Notes under the pieces: model-generated | What the model saw: the letters and a program-made list of their open reading frames with translations, nothing else | Databases searched by the model: none | What the model was told of the DNA's origin: nothing | NCBI GenBank assembly: GCA_043739385.1 | Contig: JAYUED010000144.1 | Location: 1-64,000, forward strand | From: Defluviibacillus sp043739385 | GTDB taxonomy: Bacteria; Pseudomonadota; Gammaproteobacteria; Burkholderiales; Burkholderiaceae_C | DNA length: 64,000 nt | Direction: 5' to 3' | Made by a program: the position numbers and the translations under genes | Shown here: in pieces, positions 43,374 to 51,758 of the stretch | Layout: each line of letters opens with the position of its first letter | Numbering within the stretch: the first letter of the stretch is position 1

Positions 43374-44912
43374 CTACCTACCACTACCACTACCACTGCC
43401 AACGTCAACGTCAATGTCAACGTCAGCCAACAGTGCCCGCTTAAGCACCTTTCCGCTCAGCGTCATCGGCAGTGCAGCCACGCACACCACCTTTGCAGGT
43501 CGCTTATAGGGTGCTAAGTTCTCAGCCACAAACGCATTCAGGGCGGCCAAATCCAGCGGTGCACCGCCCACGGTTTCAACGAACGCCAGAACTTCTTCGT
43601 TGCCGTCCGCAGCCAAACGCCCCACCACCGCAGCGCGTTGGATGCCGGGAAAGGTACTCAATACGGCCTCTACTTCGCCGGGATAAACATTGAACCCCGA
43701 GCGAATAATCATTTCCTTCAATCGCCCCACCACAAACAGGGCACCGTCTGCAGCGACGTAGCCAATGTCCCCGCTCGCATACCAACCACCGGGGCGCATG
43801 ACCTGGGCAGTGGCGTCTGCGTCACGGAAGTAGCCAGGCATCAGGCCGGGGCCACGCATCCAGATTTCTCCGCGCTCGGGGGACGCGATATCTTGTCCTT
43901 CGGAGTTAACGATGCGCAGGGCCGCGCCTTCCACCAAATAGCCTGCTGCGGTGTCGTCGCGCTGTATGCCACAAGGTACAAGGCACAAAGCACCTGCGTA
44001 TTCCGACAGGCCATAGCCATGGTGCAGCGGCTGACCGAAACGGGACTCAACTGCGTGCTTTAGCGGCATGTCCAGCGGCGCAGCTCCGGCGTAGAGATAG
44101 CGTAGGGCGGGTGCAACAGGCTTGGCAATGCCTTGTTCATCAAGCCATGCCAAGAGCCGCGTGAACATGGCTGGCGGACCTTGCAAGTTGGAGACACCCT
44201 GGTGTGCTAGCGCGTCGAACAGATCAGCGGGATCGAACTTGCTACGCATCACCAGCACTGAGCCGGCATACAGCGATGCCATAAGCACCGTGGCGAGACC
44301 AAAAATATGCGTCATCGGCAGATAAGCGTAGGCACGGTCTTGCGTACCCAGCTCTCGCGAAGCGCTGGACACTCGGGCGTACTGCAACAACCCAGCGTGG
44401 CTAACCAACACGCCTTTGGGTGCACCCGTAGTACCCGAGGTAAAGATGATGGCGGCGACTTGTTCAGCTGCATCGCCCTGCTCGGCTACCGCTTTGCTGT
44501 AAACCGGGCTGCGTGACAGTCCCGCCAAACAGCTGGCGACAGCACCCGCTTGAACACCATGCTCGTGTGCAGCGCTGGAAACGCTGCTGGTGAAATACAC
44601 CACCCGAGGATCCGCTTTGGCTACAAACCCTGCCACCTCGCCGCGCGACATACGGGCGTTAACGCCGCACGACCATGCGCCCAGTTGGCTACACGCCAAA
44701 ATCAGCGCGACATGCTCAGGGCAGTTCTCGGCGACGATCAGCACACGGTCGCCAGGCTGCACGCCGCTGGTCCGCAACTCTTGTACCAAGAGGGCAATTT
44801 GCGCGCTCAAGTCAGCCAACGTCAAGGTGGCGTTAGGGGTCAGTAAAAACGTCTGATCGGGCGCAGCGGCAAGGCGCTGCTCAAAGACATGGTGAATGCG
44901 GGTCAGGTTCAT
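43374..44912 (-). CDS. AMP-dependent acyl-CoA synthetase/ligase (last gene of region 4)
   Basis: Activates a carboxylic acid to its CoA thioester through an acyl-adenylate. The 512-residue protein has IIFTSGTTGAPKGVLVSHAG near residue 165, HGYGLSEYAG, WYASGDIGYV and the catalytic lysine in MTLSGKVLKR. I start at ATG 44912 (MNLTRIHHVFEQRL); an in-frame extension to 45032 only translates a 9-base repeat (TPI repeated) and overlaps the receptor gene. The last 16 residues (DVDIDVDVGSGSGSGR) are encoded by a 6-base repeat tract, so the natural C-terminus is likely just before them. Confidence 0.93.
   Translation of the reverse strand: MNLTRIHHVFEQRLAAAPDQTFLLTPNATLTLADLSAQIALLVQELRTSGVQPGDRVLIVAENCPEHVALILACSQLGAWSCGVNARMSRGEVAGFVAKADPRVVYFTSSVSSAAHEHGVQAGAVASCLAGLSRSPVYSKAVAEQGDAAEQVAAIIFTSGTTGAPKGVLVSHAGLLQYARVSSASRELGTQDRAYAYLPMTHIFGLATVLMASLYAGSVLVMRSKFDPADLFDALAHQGVSNLQGPPAMFTRLLAWLDEQGIAKPVAPALRYLYAGAAPLDMPLKHAVESRFGQPLHHGYGLSEYAGALCLVPCGIQRDDTAAGYLVEGAALRIVNSEGQDIASPERGEIWMRGPGLMPGYFRDADATAQVMRPGGWYASGDIGYVAADGALFVVGRLKEMIIRSGFNVYPGEVEAVLSTFPGIQRAAVVGRLAADGNEEVLAFVETVGGAPLDLAALNAFVAENLAPYKRPAKVVCVAALPMTLSGKVLKRALLADVDIDVDVGSGSGSGR
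43378..43425. repeat. Period-6 tandem repeat forming the ligase C-terminal tail
   Basis: Eight 6-base units: four of the CTACCA type, then four of the ACGTCA type. They encode alternating Ser-Gly and Val-Asp residues at the very end of the ligase. Degenerate units seem to continue past the stop codon toward 43345. Confidence 0.85.
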
Positions 44913-44931
44913 CTTAAAGCCACGGAAGTTG

Positions 44932-45003
44932 GTTATTGGCGTTATTGGCGTTATTGGTGTTATTGGTGTTATTGGTGTTGTTGAAGTTGTTCGCGTTATT
45001 GGA
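44932..45003. repeat. Period-9 tandem repeat between receptor and ligase genes
   Basis: Eight 9-base units beginning GTTATTGGC; the first five are nearly identical and the last three degenerate, the final one running into the receptor stop codon. It fills the gap between the two genes. Confidence 0.92.
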
Positions 45004-45994
45004 TTTGAATGCCTTTGGTGACGGTACTCCACAGCGCCAAATCGCGGGCAGCGCGGTCACTGAGCAGTTTGGGTGCGCCGGTCCACAGGTCGTAGCCCTG
45101 CTCGATCAACCGGGCCTTCAGATCTTCGCTGGCCAGCGCCTTGCGGGTGGCCTCGTTAAAGCGGGCAACGATGTCAGCGGGCAGTTTAGCCGGGCCGTAC
45201 AGGCCGTACCAGCCGCCCACGTCATAGTCAGCAATCCCCACTTCCTTCATCGTTGGTATGTCAGGCAACGACGCATTGCGCGTGATGGACGTCACCGCCA
45301 AAGGCCGAACACGGCCTGCTGCAATGTAGCTACGGGCGCCGCCGATGATGTCGAACATCATGCTGAGCTGGCCACCAATCACATCCGTCATTGCCGGTGC
45401 GTTGCCTTTGTAGGGGATGTGGTTAAGCTGGATGCCTGTGCGCAGCGCGAACAGCTCACCACTCAGGTGGTTGGACGCGCCCATCCCGGCTGAGCCGTAG
45501 GCCACCTTGCCAGGATTGGCTTTGGCGTAAGCCACCAGCTCGGGCACCGTGCTGAAGGGCTGGTCTTTGTTGATGACCAGCACATTGGTGTAGCTGAGAA
45601 TGGGGGCTACAGCGGTCAAATCTTTGGCCGGATCAAACGGCATGGATTTGAGAATATGCGGGCTGATGGTGATGGTCGGGCTGGCGGCAAAATACATCAC
45701 TAAACCATTGGGTATGGCTTTGGCCACCGCATCGCCGCCCATCGCGCCACCAGCGCCAGGGCGGTTCTCCACCACCACCGTTTGACCCAGCTCTTTCGCT
45801 AAGGCGGGGGCAAACAAGCGTGCAGTAGAGTCCACCGGGCCACCGGCCGCGTAACCCACAATGAGTTTGACGACTTGGCCCGAGGTGGATGGCTGGGCAG
45901 CAGCCATCAGCGGTGCCAGCCAGCCCAGAGCCAGAAGCGACATCGCTAAGCGACGGACTGTAGGGCGTGAAAATTGAAATTTGGTGTTGCGCAT
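44996..45994 (-). CDS. Bug/TctC-type periplasmic solute receptor (region 4, third copy)
   Basis: A 332-residue exported receptor with a signal peptide ending MAAAQP. Ligand loops read VGYAAGGPVDSTARLF and VENRPGAGGAMGGDAV. The stop codon lies within the last unit of a 9-base tandem repeat. It is followed by an acyl-CoA ligase and preceded by another receptor (46087), so the pair may handle related acids. No TctAB membrane genes are nearby. Confidence 0.93.
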   Translation of the reverse strand: MRNTKFQFSRPTVRRLAMSLLALGWLAPLMAAAQPSTSGQVVKLIVGYAAGGPVDSTARLFAPALAKELGQTVVVENRPGAGGAMGGDAVAKAIPNGLVMYFAASPTITISPHILKSMPFDPAKDLTAVAPILSYTNVLVINKDQPFSTVPELVAYAKANPGKVAYGSAGMGASNHLSGELFALRTGIQLNHIPYKGNAPAMTDVIGGQLSMMFDIIGGARSYIAAGRVRPLAVTSITRNASLPDIPTMKEVGIADYDVGGWYGLYGPAKLPADIVARFNEATRKALASEDLKARLIEQGYDLWTGAPKLLSDRAARDLALWSTVTKGIQIQ

Positions 45995-46086
45995 AGTGTC
46001 AGTGACTTCACAGTGAGGGGGCTACCGAGATTCGGTGGAATGCGGACAGCCCTTCTAGGCTGCGCTTAGGCTTGGGTTAACAGCGT

Positions 46087-47103
46087 TCAGTTGGCTTTAG
46101 CGCCCGATTTGCGCACAATTTCAGCCCATTTGATGCTTTCGCTGACGTTGTACTTGGCAAATTCGGCTGGAGTGGACCCCACTGGCTCCGCGCCCATGGT
46201 GCTGTATTGCGCCACTACTTGGGGCTGTTTGAGCGCACGCGCTGCGGCCTCAGCCAGCTTGGCAACCAGGGGCGCAGGAGTACCTTTGGGTGCCCAAAAG
46301 CCGTACCAAGTACTGATCTCAAAACCGGGGTAACCCGACTCGGCGATGGTGGGAGTCTCAGGCAAGGCCTGCGCACGCTTTTCGGTGGTGACGGCCAAGG
46401 CACGCAGCTTGCCTGATTTGATAAACGGCATGGCGGACGGCATGGAATCAAACATCAGCTGGATTTGCGCCCCAACCAGATCAGTCAATGCGGGGGCACT
46501 ACCTTTGTACGGCACATGCTGCATGTCCAGCCCTGCCAAAGTTTTAAATGATTCACCGGCCAACTGTTGCGACGACGCATTTCCCGCTGACCCAAAATTC
46601 AGCTTGCCTGGATTCTTCTTGCCGTAGTCCACCAGCTCTTTGAGGGATTTGATGGGTGAGCTGGCCGGTACGACCAAGACCAGCGGCACAGCGGCTAGCT
46701 GGGTGATGGGGACAAAATCTTTCAACGCATCAAACCGCATTTCAGGGTAGATGCTTGAGTTGATGACGTGCAGTGAAGCGTTAGCCAAAAATGTGTAGCC
46801 ATCCGGCTCGGCCCGGGCCACAACCTCTGCACCCAGCATGCCGCTGGCACCAGGGCGGTTGTCCACAAAAATCGTCTGCCCTAGGCTGTTGCCCATCTCC
46901 ACGGCCACCAGGCGCGCCGTCAAATCGGTAGGGCCACCCGGTGGATAGGGGACGATCAAACGGATGGTCTTGCTGGGGAACGAACTGACAGGCTCAGCCT
47001 GTACGCCTTCGGCAGCCAGCAGCCCCATTACAGGAGCGACCACCGCGACAATAACCGCGCAAGAAACACGGCGCATCAGCCCATAGGGGGAAAAGGTATT
47101 CAT
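46087..47103 (-). CDS. Bug/TctC-type periplasmic solute receptor (region 4, second copy)
   Basis: A 338-residue exported receptor; the signal peptide ends near VQAEP. Ligand loops are VPYPPGGPTDLTARLV and VDNRPGASGMLGAEVV. It is adjacent to the receptor at 44996 but the two differ in their loops, so they are not a recent duplication. An unusual 8-base repeat tract lies right upstream of its start (47116-47179), where its ribosome-binding region and any promoter would be. Confidence 0.93.
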   Translation of the reverse strand: MNTFSPYGLMRRVSCAVIVAVVAPVMGLLAAEGVQAEPVSSFPSKTIRLIVPYPPGGPTDLTARLVAVEMGNSLGQTIFVDNRPGASGMLGAEVVARAEPDGYTFLANASLHVINSSIYPEMRFDALKDFVPITQLAAVPLVLVVPASSPIKSLKELVDYGKKNPGKLNFGSAGNASSQQLAGESFKTLAGLDMQHVPYKGSAPALTDLVGAQIQLMFDSMPSAMPFIKSGKLRALAVTTEKRAQALPETPTIAESGYPGFEISTWYGFWAPKGTPAPLVAKLAEAAARALKQPQVVAQYSTMGAEPVGSTPAEFAKYNVSESIKWAEIVRKSGAKAN

Positions 47104-47115
47104 AAATCAAGTTCT

Positions 47116-47179
47116 CGATTTTCCGATTTTCCGATTTCTCGGTTTTTGGTTTTTTGGTTTTTTGGTTTTTTGGTTTTCG
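47116..47179. repeat. Period-8 tandem repeat upstream of a receptor gene
   Basis: Eight 8-base units: three CGATTTTC-type followed by CGGTTTTT and GGTTTTTT-type units. It occupies the gap between the quinone-oxidoreductase-like gene and the receptor gene, starting 13 bases before the receptor ATG, so copy number could alter expression. Confidence 0.88.
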
Positions 47180-47199
47180 AAATTAACCAAAAAAGAAAT

Positions 47200-48216
47200 T
47201 CAGGCGCTCTCAGGCGTCATTTGCAAGGCAATCTTGCCCACGATCTGGCGGCTTTCCAGCGCAGCCAAAGCATCGCTCAGCCCGGTGAGCGGGTACACCG
47301 CCGACACAGTGGGACGGATACGCTCTTGCAGCGCCCAATGCCCTAGCTCGTTCATGGCCTTCTGTAGCGCAGGGGCGAAAGCCACACGCTCGTCGTAGGG
47401 CGTCCAGCCTAGGTAGCGTCCAAAAAAGAAGCCGTTCAGAGTGATGTTTTTGACCAGCAACAGGTTCAGCGGTGCTTGTGGCACCCGCCCGCTGGCAAAA
47501 CCCACGCTCAAAATTCGGGCGTTCTGCGCCGCAGCCCTGATCGAGCGGTCAAACAAATCACCCCCCACCGGATCAACCACCACGTCAGCACCCCGCCCTG
47601 CCGTCATGGCCTTGATGTTTTGTACAAAATCATCATCCGGGGCGACCGCATAACGCGCACCCCTCGCCAAAGCCTCAGCGCGCTTGGTGGGTGTACTCGC
47701 ACAGGCAATTACCTCGGCACCCAGCAGCACTGCCAGCTCGACCGCGGCCAGCCCCACACCGGCGCCAGCGCCCAGCACCAGAACGGTTTCATCGGGTTGC
47801 AGCGCACAACGCCAGAGCAAACCTGTGTAGGCCGTGCCATACGACAGTGGCAGCGGCAGCGCCTTCAGCAGCGACAAACCCTCGGGCAGCGGATATACCG
47901 TGTGTTCAGACACCGTGATGTGCTCGGCATAGCAACCCCAGCGTGCCAATGCCATAACGGCATCGCCCACCTTCAAGCGCGTTACCGCAGCGCCGCAGGC
48001 CACCACATGTCCAACCGCCTCGGTGCCCGGCACAAAGGGCATCGGTGGCTTGCTCTGGTAGCGCCCTTCGATCAGCAAACTGGTGGCATGACTGACGCTG
48101 GCATAGGCCACGGCAATCGTCACCTGGTGCGTATCAGGGGCATAAGGCAAGGGAATTTCCACCACGCGAACCACGTCAGACGGCGCACCGAACTGCGCGC
48201 ACTGCAAAGCCCGCAT
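47200..48216 (-). CDS. Zinc-free MDR family NAD(P)H:quinone oxidoreductase-like enzyme
   Basis: A 338-residue medium-chain dehydrogenase/reductase. PFVPGTEAVGHVVACG near residue 60 and the NADPH-binding VLVLGAGAGVGLAAVELAVLLGA are typical of quinone oxidoreductase and enoyl-CoA reductase-like members; zinc-ligand cysteines are absent. In this pathway it could reduce an unsaturated CoA ester. The ATG at 48216 overlaps the TGA of the upstream CoA-transferase gene, which fixes the start and rules out a longer version from 48261. Confidence 0.9.
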   Translation of the reverse strand: MRALQCAQFGAPSDVVRVVEIPLPYAPDTHQVTIAVAYASVSHATSLLIEGRYQSKPPMPFVPGTEAVGHVVACGAAVTRLKVGDAVMALARWGCYAEHITVSEHTVYPLPEGLSLLKALPLPLSYGTAYTGLLWRCALQPDETVLVLGAGAGVGLAAVELAVLLGAEVIACASTPTKRAEALARGARYAVAPDDDFVQNIKAMTAGRGADVVVDPVGGDLFDRSIRAAAQNARILSVGFASGRVPQAPLNLLLVKNITLNGFFFGRYLGWTPYDERVAFAPALQKAMNELGHWALQERIRPTVSAVYPLTGLSDALAALESRQIVGKIALQMTPESA

Positions 48217-49427
48217 CACACGGCTGCAGCGGCTTGGCACACCACGCCAGTCGCTGTCCATTGTTCAATGTGCGCCGCATCAAAGCCTGCATCTGCCAAG
48301 ATTTGTAGCGAATGCTCGCCAATACGGGGCGCAACCCCCACTTGGCGACGAAAAGGTGTGGCCGGTAGACCCAAGTAAGGCAACGGCGAGAGGGCCGCGA
48401 GCGAAGTGCCCAACCCCGGCTGCGCCAGTGGCTGAAACATCTGCACATGCGCCGCCTGAGGGTGCGCCATCACCGCGTCATAGCCGCGCACCGGTGCATG
48501 CAACACGTCATGCGCTTGCAACTGTGTCATCCAAAAGGCTGTGGACTGATGCTTCAGCAACGTATTGATAGCGGCATGCAACACATCGCAATGCACCATG
48601 CGGCTCGCGTTGTCGGTGAAGCGAACATCGGTCAACCATTCCTCACGGCCTAGCGCACGGCACACACGCACAAACTGGTCGTTATTGAGCGCCAGCAAGG
48701 TAAGTTGACCATCTGCGGTTTCAAACACACCATTTGGCGCACTGACAGCCCCAAACGGGCGTTGACCCGCCATAGCATGTTCCAGAAAGTTGATGCCCTG
48801 AAACGACGCGCAAGCCTCAAACAAACTCACCTCCACATGGCTACCCGTACCGCGTGCCAAGCGCTGGTAAAGCGCCGCCGATGCCGCCTGCGCGGCGTAC
48901 AACCCCGTGGCCACATCGGCCATCAGCATCCCGATGCGGCGCGGCGCACCGTGCTGGTCTTGGTTAGTCACCATCAATCCACTGTCCGCCTGCATGACCG
49001 AATCAGACGCTGGAGCATCTGCATACGGGCCATCGGGGCCATAGCCGCTGATGGACACGTAAAGCAAATCGGGCTTGAGTGCCGCCAATTCTGCGTAGCC
49101 CACACCCATGCGCTCAGCCACACCAGGGCGAAAGTTCTGCACAACGATGTCAGCCTGCAAAGCCAACTGGCGCAGCAACGCCCTGCCCGCTGCTACTTTG
49201 CCATCAATAGCAATGCTGCGTTTACCCGCGTTGTACTGGATAGACAGTGCGCTGTGCTCACCCCGCACCACGCCGACAAACCGCCCCCAGTCCCCACTGG
49301 GTGGCTCCACCTTGGTCACGTCAGCCCCTTGCTGCCAGAGAATGTGGGCGCAGTACGGCCCGGCAATACCTTGGCTGATGTCCAGAATACGCAGACCGGT
49401 GTAGGGCAATAAAGGGTTCGTGGTCAT
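48216..49427 (-). CDS. CaiB/BaiF family CoA-transferase (region 4)
   Basis: A 403-residue family III CoA-transferase. RILDISQGIAGPYCAHIL and KVEPPSGDWGRFVG begin the fold; NFRPGVAERMGVGYAEL and SISGYGPDGPYADAPASD follow. The active-site segment reads HVEVSLFEACASF, again with Glu where oxalate formyl-CoA-transferase has Asp. It may activate the substrate by CoA exchange, or act as an alpha-methylacyl-CoA racemase, a related fold needed for 2-methyl-branched substrates. Translationally coupled to the oxidoreductase gene; the receptor gene at 49440 lies 12 bases upstream. Confidence 0.91.
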   Translation of the reverse strand: MTTNPLLPYTGLRILDISQGIAGPYCAHILWQQGADVTKVEPPSGDWGRFVGVVRGEHSALSIQYNAGKRSIAIDGKVAAGRALLRQLALQADIVVQNFRPGVAERMGVGYAELAALKPDLLYVSISGYGPDGPYADAPASDSVMQADSGLMVTNQDQHGAPRRIGMLMADVATGLYAAQAASAALYQRLARGTGSHVEVSLFEACASFQGINFLEHAMAGQRPFGAVSAPNGVFETADGQLTLLALNNDQFVRVCRALGREEWLTDVRFTDNASRMVHCDVLHAAINTLLKHQSTAFWMTQLQAHDVLHAPVRGYDAVMAHPQAAHVQMFQPLAQPGLGTSLAALSPLPYLGLPATPFRRQVGVAPRIGEHSLQILADAGFDAAHIEQWTATGVVCQAAAAV

Positions 49428-49439
49428 GCAGGTTTCTTC

Positions 49440-50429
49440 TTAGGAGTTCAGCTTGATGTTTGCGTCTTTGATGATCTTGGCGTACAACGCTGTATCGGTC
49501 TTCACGATTTTGGCAAACTCGTCTTGCTTGGCACCACCCACCCACAACCCCATACCTTCGATACGCGCTACAACCTCGGGCAGGCGCAGGATACGGCTGG
49601 ACTCTTCGGCCATTTTGGTGACGATGGCGGTGGGCGTGGCGGCGGGTAAAAACAGACCAAACCAGCCATACTGCTCGAACGACTGGTAACCCAGTTGCTC
49701 AAACGTCAGCACCTCAGGGTAGTTGGACAGCCGCTGGGTGCCACTGACGGCCAGCACTTTGAGCGATTTGAGGTGTGCGCGTACAGAACCCATGTCGATG
49801 AACGCGCACGACAACTGCCCACCCATCATGTTGTTGATAAGCGGTGCCGCCCCAGCGAAGGGCACATGCACCATGTCCAATCCCGCTTGTAAGTTGAATA
49901 AGGCTCCCTGAATATGCGACGACGTGCCCGCGCCGTAGCTGCCATAGTTGTACTTGCCAGGATTGGCCTTAACCAACGCGACGAACTCTTTCACGCTGTT
50001 GGCGGGCGAATCGGGTGGAACTACGAAAACGTTGGGGCTTTTAGCAATCTGGATGACAGGGGCCAAATCTTTCAAGGCGTCATAAGGCAAGGACATCAGC
50101 GTAGGCTGCTGGCTGATGGAGGTGATCCCCATCAACAGGGTGTAGCCATCTGGTGCAGCTTTGACGACCAAGTGGTTGCCAATGGTGCCGCCCGCACCCG
50201 TGCGGTTGTCCACCACCACAGTGATGTTCCAGGCCTCACCCAGCTTTTGCGCCATCATGCGACCCAGCGAATCGGTCGCACCGCCTGCGGGATAGGGCAC
50301 GATGAGCTTGATGCTTTGGCTGGGGTAGGCAGCGCTGGCGGGCGTTTGTGCCCACACCGCGCTACTGGCCAGTGCCGTGCCAGAGGCCAGCAAGGTGCGT
50401 CGGGAAAGGTGTGATTGGGTCGTTGTCAT
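49440..50429 (-). CDS. Bug/TctC-type periplasmic solute receptor, Tat-type signal (region 4, first copy)
   Basis: A 329-residue receptor. From ATG 50429, supported by GGAG five bases upstream, the N-terminus contains SRRTLLASG, a twin-arginine signal, unlike the Sec signals of the other four. An earlier in-frame start at 50471 is therefore rejected. Ligand loops are VPYPAGGATDSLGRMM and VDNRTGAGGTIGNHLV. It lies between the acyl-CoA dehydrogenase and CoA-transferase genes. Confidence 0.93.
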   Translation of the reverse strand: MTTTQSHLSRRTLLASGTALASSAVWAQTPASAAYPSQSIKLIVPYPAGGATDSLGRMMAQKLGEAWNITVVVDNRTGAGGTIGNHLVVKAAPDGYTLLMGITSISQQPTLMSLPYDALKDLAPVIQIAKSPNVFVVPPDSPANSVKEFVALVKANPGKYNYGSYGAGTSSHIQGALFNLQAGLDMVHVPFAGAAPLINNMMGGQLSCAFIDMGSVRAHLKSLKVLAVSGTQRLSNYPEVLTFEQLGYQSFEQYGWFGLFLPAATPTAIVTKMAEESSRILRLPEVVARIEGMGLWVGGAKQDEFAKIVKTDTALYAKIIKDANIKLNS

Positions 50430-50515
50430 CTTGTCTCCAGTTTTGTTGTTCCATGCGCGCTGCAAGGGCACTGAGCCCTCTACTCTCTAATGGAGCGATT
50501 CAGCACTTAAGCATT

Positions 50516-51682
50516 TCAGCGCTTCGCCTCACGCACCAGATTGCGGGCGATAACGATTTGCTGGATCTGGCTGGTTCCCTCGTACAAACGGAATAGCCGT
50601 ACATCCCGGTAAAAACGCTCGATGCCGTAGTCGCTTAAATACCCGGCACCACCAAAAATCTGCACTGCACGGTCAGCCACGCGGCCACACATTTCAGACG
50701 CAAAAAGCTTGCAGCACGAAGCCTCGGTGGACACATTCAGCCCGTCATCACGCTTGCGGGCGGCATCGATCACCATGCAGCGCGAAGCGTAAATTTCAGC
50801 TTGGCTGTCGGCCAACATGGCTTGCACCAACTGGAACTCAGCAATGGGCTGCCCAAACTGCTTGCGTTCCATCGCGTAGTGCAGGGCATCACGCTGCATC
50901 CGTTCGGCCACGCCCACGCAGATGGCGGCAATGTGGATGCGGCCTTTTTCCAGCACCTTCATCGCTGTTTTAAAGCCCTGCCCTTCCACGCCGCCCATCA
51001 GCTGGCTAGCGGGGACGCGGCAGTTTTCGAAAATCACATCCGCCGTGTGCGCACCCCGCTGGCCCATCTTTTTATCGACTTTGCCAATGGTGATGCCTGG
51101 CGTGTTGGCTTCCACAATAAAAGCAGATACGCCACTGGCGCCCTTGTCGGCCGGGTTGGTGCGGGCCATCAGCGTAAAGATGCCAGCTTGTGGCGAATTG
51201 GTGATGTAGCGTTTGGTGCCGTTGACGATGTAATGCTCGCCATCCGCATCCACGCCTTTGATCGCGGTAGTGCGCAGCGAAGCCGCGTCAGAACCGGCAT
51301 CCGGCTCGGTCAGCGCGAACGAGGCAATCAGCTCACCGGTGGCCAATTTAGGCAGGTACTTGGCTTTTTGTGCGGGCGTGCCGTCAAACACAATGCCTTG
51401 CGAGCCAATGCCCACCGTGGTGCCAAAAAGCGAACGGAAGCACGGCGAGGTTTGGCCCATGGCTAGCATCACCATCACCTCTTCTTCCATGGTCAGCGCA
51501 AAGCCACCGAACTCTTCGGGCACGGTAAGGCCGAACAAACCCATCTCTTTCATCGCCGTGACGATTTCCGGTGGGATTTCATCGGTGTCAGCGACCTGCG
51601 CCTCGATGGGCACGAGGCGCTCGCGCACGAAACGGTTGACGGTGTCGAGCAACGCGTTGAGGGTTTCGGAGTCACGGATCAT
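50516..51682 (-). CDS. Acyl-CoA dehydrogenase, short-chain type (region 4)
   Basis: A 388-residue FAD enzyme introducing a 2,3 double bond. GLFGLTVPEEFGGFALTMEE, FALTEPDAGSDAASLRTTA and YIVNGTKRYITNSP are typical. The C-terminal LYEGTSQIQQIVIARNL contains the catalytic glutamate in its usual place, so activity is expected. Short, branched or aromatic acyl-CoAs are likely substrates. It follows the aldolase-like thiolase gene across a 76-base gap that carries a degenerate palindrome. Confidence 0.94.
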   Translation of the reverse strand: MIRDSETLNALLDTVNRFVRERLVPIEAQVADTDEIPPEIVTAMKEMGLFGLTVPEEFGGFALTMEEEVMVMLAMGQTSPCFRSLFGTTVGIGSQGIVFDGTPAQKAKYLPKLATGELIASFALTEPDAGSDAASLRTTAIKGVDADGEHYIVNGTKRYITNSPQAGIFTLMARTNPADKGASGVSAFIVEANTPGITIGKVDKKMGQRGAHTADVIFENCRVPASQLMGGVEGQGFKTAMKVLEKGRIHIAAICVGVAERMQRDALHYAMERKQFGQPIAEFQLVQAMLADSQAEIYASRCMVIDAARKRDDGLNVSTEASCCKLFASEMCGRVADRAVQIFGGAGYLSDYGIERFYRDVRLFRLYEGTSQIQQIVIARNLVREAKR

Positions 51683-51758
51683 TATTTATCCTTCAAAGCA
51701 AGCCCTAAAGCACACTTAATAAGCTGTAGCAGCTATCATTTTTAATAAAACAGACAGC

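Noticed and set aside
44932..45003. CRISPR array
   Set aside because: Units are 9 bases with no spacers and no cas genes are nearby; it is a simple tandem repeat.
44913..45032. TPI-repeat N-terminus of the acyl-CoA ligase
   Set aside because: It is a translation of the 9-base intergenic repeat and overlaps the receptor gene; the ligase family begins at ATG 44912.
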